Positions 6,780-9,321 of a stretch of 9,321 nt of DNA are shown one piece after another. The stretch comes from Chloroflexota bacterium (GTDB lineage Bacteria; Chloroflexota; Limnocylindria; Limnocylindrales; CSP1-4). A program made the translations under genes and the position numbers. The stretch is taken from assembly GCA_013696945.1 (NCBI GenBank), contig JACCXQ010000047.1:1-9321 (forward strand), in the 5' to 3' direction. Position 1 is the stretch's first letter. Each line of letters begins with the position of its first letter. Below the pieces are notes generated by a model that saw nothing but the letters and a program-made list of their open reading frames with translations, was not told where the DNA came from and did not search any database.

Positions 6780-7340
6780 GTGCTGGAGCATGATCTGAGC
6801 ACCATCCAGCCAGGCTGGGACGTCTTCGGCTCCGATGGCGAGAAGGTCGGGTCCGTGAAGGGGTCGACCGACGCGCACGTCATCGTGGAGAAGGGCCTGT
6901 TACTCAAGCAGGACCTGTACGTGCCTCACTCGCACGTCGCGGGCATCGGCGAGGAGAACATCACGCTCTCGGTCGCCAAGTCCGAGGTCGATTCGATGGA
7001 CTGGAGCGAACCCGGAACAGGATCGGTCGAGCCGACCGACGGCGGCTCACCGTCAGAGGACGATTCGAGCGACGAACCCGCCTCACGGCCGGCGGACACC
7101 GGAGCGTACGATCCTCGAGCGCCCGAGTCGCGCGGCGCGGATACCACCACGATGACCGGTGCCGGGTTCGGCGCAGGTGCCGGACCGGCGGCCGCCGGCT
7201 CGCTCGGTGCCTTCAGCGGGCCCGATGCTCAGACCGACCGGTTCGGGGGCGCCGGCCGTGGCGGGACGAGCGACCTGGCCCCTCCGCCCGAGGATCAGTT
7301 GACATCCGAGGACGAGCCCAAGCCCGAGGAGCGCCGCTAG
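6780..7340 (+). CDS. PRC-barrel/DUF2171-like protein with disordered acidic and Gly/Ala-rich tail
   Basis: 186 residues from GTG 6780, chosen by its strong ribosome-binding site. Residues about 6-75 form a small beta-barrel-like domain: IQPGWDVFGSDGEKVGSV, then VIVEKGLLLKQDLYVP, an HSHVAGI stretch and an ITLSVAKSEVDSMDW end. This is the pattern of PRC-barrel/DUF2171 proteins (WDVFGSDGEKVG, then KGLL...DLYVP), which are small, cytosolic and of unclear role, often thought to bind a partner or ligand or act in stress. Residues about 76-186 are low-complexity and probably disordered: Ser/Asp/Glu/Pro-rich, then Gly/Ala-rich (GAGFGAGAGPAAAG), then a charged end (DEPKPEERR). There is no signal peptide or membrane segment. 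It is transcribed alone, converging on the zinc-ribbon gene 12 bases away. The domain call is by pattern recognition; no enzymatic function is claimed. Confidence 0.8.
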   Translation: MLEHDLSTIQPGWDVFGSDGEKVGSVKGSTDAHVIVEKGLLLKQDLYVPHSHVAGIGEENITLSVAKSEVDSMDWSEPGTGSVEPTDGGSPSEDDSSDEPASRPADTGAYDPRAPESRGADTTTMTGAGFGAGAGPAAAGSLGAFSGPDAQTDRFGGAGRGGTSDLAPPPEDQLTSEDEPKPEERR

Positions 7341-7344
7341 GCGC
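7331..7344. repeat. Short dyad GCGCC-GCTA-GGCGC over the PRC-gene stop codon
   Basis: A perfect 5-bp inverted repeat with a 4-base loop covers the TAG stop (7338-7340) and reaches into the 12-base gap before the end of the convergent gene. Being symmetric, it could act weakly as a bidirectional transcript end, but there is no T-tract on either side and a 5-bp stem is common by chance in such GC-rich DNA. Confidence 0.3.
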
Positions 7345-7352
7345 GTCGAGGC

Positions 7353-8324
7353 TCAAGGGCGGACGTCGAGGACTATCTCCGCTTCCTGTGGCGGTGGGCC
7401 AGGCACCCAGCCCGGCGCGCTCAACCGATGGCATCCACCACCGTCGACGCCGATGATGGCATGAACGATGCCGTCGGAGCCACGCCCGACGCGCACCTCG
7501 CGCAGGACCGAGAGTCCCGGCTGGCCCACGAACGGCGTGCCGAGCTGGACCGGACCGATGAAGCTCAGGACGATCGCGCGCTCCCCATCGGACGGCGCGG
7601 GTAGGCCGAACCGGGCCTCGACCTCCGAGCTGGGCACGCTCTCGACGGTCACGACCGACGCCTGACCCGCTGTCGGGCGACGCTGGTCGAGGATCAACGC
7701 GACCTGATCGAACCCGTTGCGTGGTCCCCATCGCGAGCGGACGAGACGCCACGTGGCCGACGTGCCGTCGCCGATCGAGGCCGCGTCACAGGTGAAGCCG
7801 GTATCGGTCGGGAGCGCGGTGGGCGGCGGGGGCACCGGCGGCGCGGAGGGTACCGGCGTCTGTGGCGAGGTGGAGGCTGGTGGCGCGAGGGAGGCTGAGG
7901 CTGCCGGCGGGGGGGCGATGCTCGGCACCACGGAGCCCGGCACGCTGGACGCGGCGCCTGACGGCGAAGCAAGAGCCGTGGAGCGTCGTGGCGAGGGACT
8001 CGCGTCGGTGGCGAGACCAGCGAGCCCACCGCCCATGATGGCCCACGTCGCCAGGCCGACGAGTCCGACTGCGAGCAGCACGCCGATGACCGAGGTCAGC
8101 GGGTTTCCCTGGCGGCCTGCGAGCGCCCGCCGCGTCGTGACACCGAGCACCGGGTCCGTCGGCCGTCCGAGGGGCGTACCGCACCAGCGGCAGAACCCCG
8201 CCGATGCGCTGTTGGCGGCTCCGCACAGCGCGCAGCGGACCTCCCCCGTTCGGTGATCCGCTGCGACCCACGGTGCGCTCCCTCCGCGTGCCCCTCGGGA
8301 GCGGCCCGGCCTCGACTGCGTCAT
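7353..8324 (-). CDS. Zinc-ribbon single-pass membrane protein with Pro-rich linker and AMIN-like outer domain
   Basis: 323 residues from the ATG at 8324-8322. In order: a short basic N-terminus; a zinc ribbon with CALC (31-34) and CRWC (45-48); one transmembrane helix about 76-97 (VIGVLLAVGLVGLATW); a Ser/Pro/Ala linker about 107-172; and a globular domain about 175-323. The last domain has WGPRNGFDQVALILD, an LREVRVG strand and a closing EIVLDV, resembling the AMIN-like domain of actinobacterial and Chloroflexota lipoproteins; Cys179 and Cys298 could form a disulfide outside the cell. The zinc ribbon should be cytoplasmic and the AMIN-like part extracytoplasmic, perhaps at the cell wall. No ribosome-binding site is obvious. 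It lies 55 bases after the oxidoreductase stop, so co-transcription is plausible. Its function is unknown: the architecture is firm, the AMIN-like label less so. Confidence 0.78.
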   Translation of the reverse strand: MTQSRPGRSRGARGGSAPWVAADHRTGEVRCALCGAANSASAGFCRWCGTPLGRPTDPVLGVTTRRALAGRQGNPLTSVIGVLLAVGLVGLATWAIMGGGLAGLATDASPSPRRSTALASPSGAASSVPGSVVPSIAPPPAASASLAPPASTSPQTPVPSAPPVPPPPTALPTDTGFTCDAASIGDGTSATWRLVRSRWGPRNGFDQVALILDQRRPTAGQASVVTVESVPSSEVEARFGLPAPSDGERAIVLSFIGPVQLGTPFVGQPGLSVLREVRVGRGSDGIVHAIIGVDGGGCHRLSAPGWVPGPPPQEAEIVLDVRP

Positions 8325-8379
8325 CGTGGGGATGGTCCCATAGCTGGCCGCGCGGCGACCCGAGGCGAGGGGTCGATGG

Positions 8380-9321
8380 TCAGGCTCGCGCTGCCTGGAG
8401 CCCGCGCACAGCCGGGATGATCTCGCGGCCGTAGATCTCGAGCGTCGTCTCCTCGTCGCCGTTCATCAGGTAGATGTTGAACTGCGTGACCCCAGCCGCG
8501 GCGAGCTCGCCGAGCTTGGCCACGTGCTCCTCGACCGTGCCGATGACGCAGAACCGATCGACCACGTCGTCATCCACGAACGCTGCATTGGAGGATCCGA
8601 CCTCGGCGTGGTGGTGGTAGTCGTAGCCTTCGCGCTCGCGGATGTAGCCGGTCAGCGAATCCGGCAACTGATCGCGCGGATACTTGTTGACGAGATCGAC
8701 GACGTGGTTGCTCACCAGAGCCGGGAACCAGCGGACACGATCCCGGCAAACCGCACGATCCCCCACATGCGCGGGCGCGGCGGCCATCACCTGGAGGCTC
8801 CCCGGATCTCGGCCGGCGGAGCGCGCCGCCTCGTCCATCTGGCCGACGAACCAGCGGATGAGGTCGGGTTCCGCGAGCTGGAGGATCACGCCATCGGCGA
8901 TGCGCCCGGTCAGCTCGAGCACTTTCGGCCCGTAGCCGGCGATCCAGACCGCCAGCTTGCCACCGGGCGTCCATGTCAGCTCGAGATCCGTGCCCTCGGA
9001 GCTTGCGGAGCGGCCCTCGACTAGGTCCCGGATGAGCTGCGCGGCCTCTTCCAGGCGGGCCAGGGTGGTCGGCGGCTTGCCCTCGACGCGTCGTGCGGAA
9101 TCGCCGCGCCCGATGCCGAGATCCATCCGGCCTCCGGAGATCTCGTTGAGCGTCGCGAGCATCGACGCGGTGACGGACGGCTCCCGGGTCGCGGGATTGG
9201 TGACGCAGGTACCCAGCCGCAACCGTGAAGTGGCGCCGGCCATCAGCGTGAGGAGCGCGTACGGCTCGCGCCAGAGGACGTGGCTGTCGAAGACCCACCC
9301 GTAGTCGAAGCCGGCAGCCTC
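8380..9321 (-). CDS. LLM-class F420/flavin-dependent oxidoreductase (CPS_4043-like family), 5'-truncated by window edge
   Basis: A luciferase-like TIM-barrel oxidoreductase, probably using F420 or FMN; substrate unknown. The frame stays open past the first ATG (9243) to base 9321, adding 26 residues that fit the family (GFDYGWVFDSHVLWREPYAL), so the gene starts outside and about 27 more residues are probably missing. Numbering from the edge, 313 residues are visible. Motifs include TNPATREPSVTASML from about residue 41, the characteristic GGRMDLGIGRGD at 63-74, a GYGPKVLELTGRIADGVIL stretch, and near the C-terminus FCVIGTVEEHVAKLGELAAAG followed by GVTQFNIYLM. These match the TIGR03842-type (CPS_4043) F420-dependent oxidoreductases as I recall them; some members sit near hydantoinase/pyrimidine-type genes, but none is in this window. 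Stop codon at 8382-8380. The LLM fold is firm; cofactor and role are inferred. Confidence 0.9.
   Translation of the reverse strand, partial: EAAGFDYGWVFDSHVLWREPYALLTLMAGATSRLRLGTCVTNPATREPSVTASMLATLNEISGGRMDLGIGRGDSARRVEGKPPTTLARLEEAAQLIRDLVEGRSASSEGTDLELTWTPGGKLAVWIAGYGPKVLELTGRIADGVILQLAEPDLIRWFVGQMDEAARSAGRDPGSLQVMAAAPAHVGDRAVCRDRVRWFPALVSNHVVDLVNKYPRDQLPDSLTGYIREREGYDYHHHAEVGSSNAAFVDDDVVDRFCVIGTVEEHVAKLGELAAAGVTQFNIYLMNGDEETTLEIYGREIIPAVRGLQAARA

Noticed and set aside
7717..8256. 179-residue plus-strand open frame opposite the zinc-ribbon gene
   Set aside because: Gly/Ala/Glu-rich mirror of the Pro/Ser linker; the minus strand carries the CxxC pairs, TM helix and a folded domain.
8524..9024. 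166-residue plus-strand open frame opposite the LLM oxidoreductase
   Set aside because: Shadow frame; the minus strand matches a well-known family throughout.

Overview
This is a high-GC bacterial window. The mix of genes points to an uncultured Chloroflexota lineage (Limnocylindria-like), with a high-GC actinobacterium as the main alternative. The mix is secreted M4 peptidases with jelly-roll and beta-sandwich tails, a PRC-barrel/DUF2171-like protein, a zinc-ribbon membrane protein and a CPS_4043-type LLM oxidoreductase. That placement is inference from recalled families, not from any search.

Layout: (1) 1-2718 (+) is a thermolysin-like (M4) preproprotease whose first dozen or so codons lie outside the window. 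(2) 2719-3146 is intergenic. It holds a strong rho-independent-type terminator, two copies of a GGACT-N3-AGTCC dyad, a CGCGAC hexamer repeat and a -10-like box placed for leaderless transcription. (3) 3147-6161 (+) is a second, complete M4 preproprotease, clearly a tandem paralogue of the first. The two match from signal peptide through propeptide, catalytic domain and jelly-roll, then end in unrelated C-terminal modules. (4) 6162-6779 shows no convincing gene but has a 17-bp tandem repeat carrying a dyad, and several smaller inverted repeats. (5) 6780-7340 (+) is a small PRC-barrel/DUF2171-like protein with a very strong Shine-Dalgarno and a disordered tail. (6) 7353-8324 (-) converges on it and encodes a zinc-ribbon, single-TM, proline-rich-linker protein with an AMIN-like outer domain. 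(7) 8380-9321 (-) is a 5'-truncated LLM (F420- or flavin-dependent) oxidoreductase, probably co-transcribed with the zinc-ribbon gene 55 nt downstream.

How they work together: the two proteases form one secreted proteolytic module. Each has a signal peptide, an inhibitory/chaperone FTP propeptide, intact zinc and catalytic residues, and eight cysteines conserved as four consecutive pairs. The terminator after the first gene and the separate promoter-like site before the second suggest independent expression. The right half looks like ordinary envelope and redox genes with no evident link to the proteases. I see no CRISPR array, RNA gene, IS element or defence system. The most unusual content is the protease duplication with exchanged tails and the paired dyads between the two genes.
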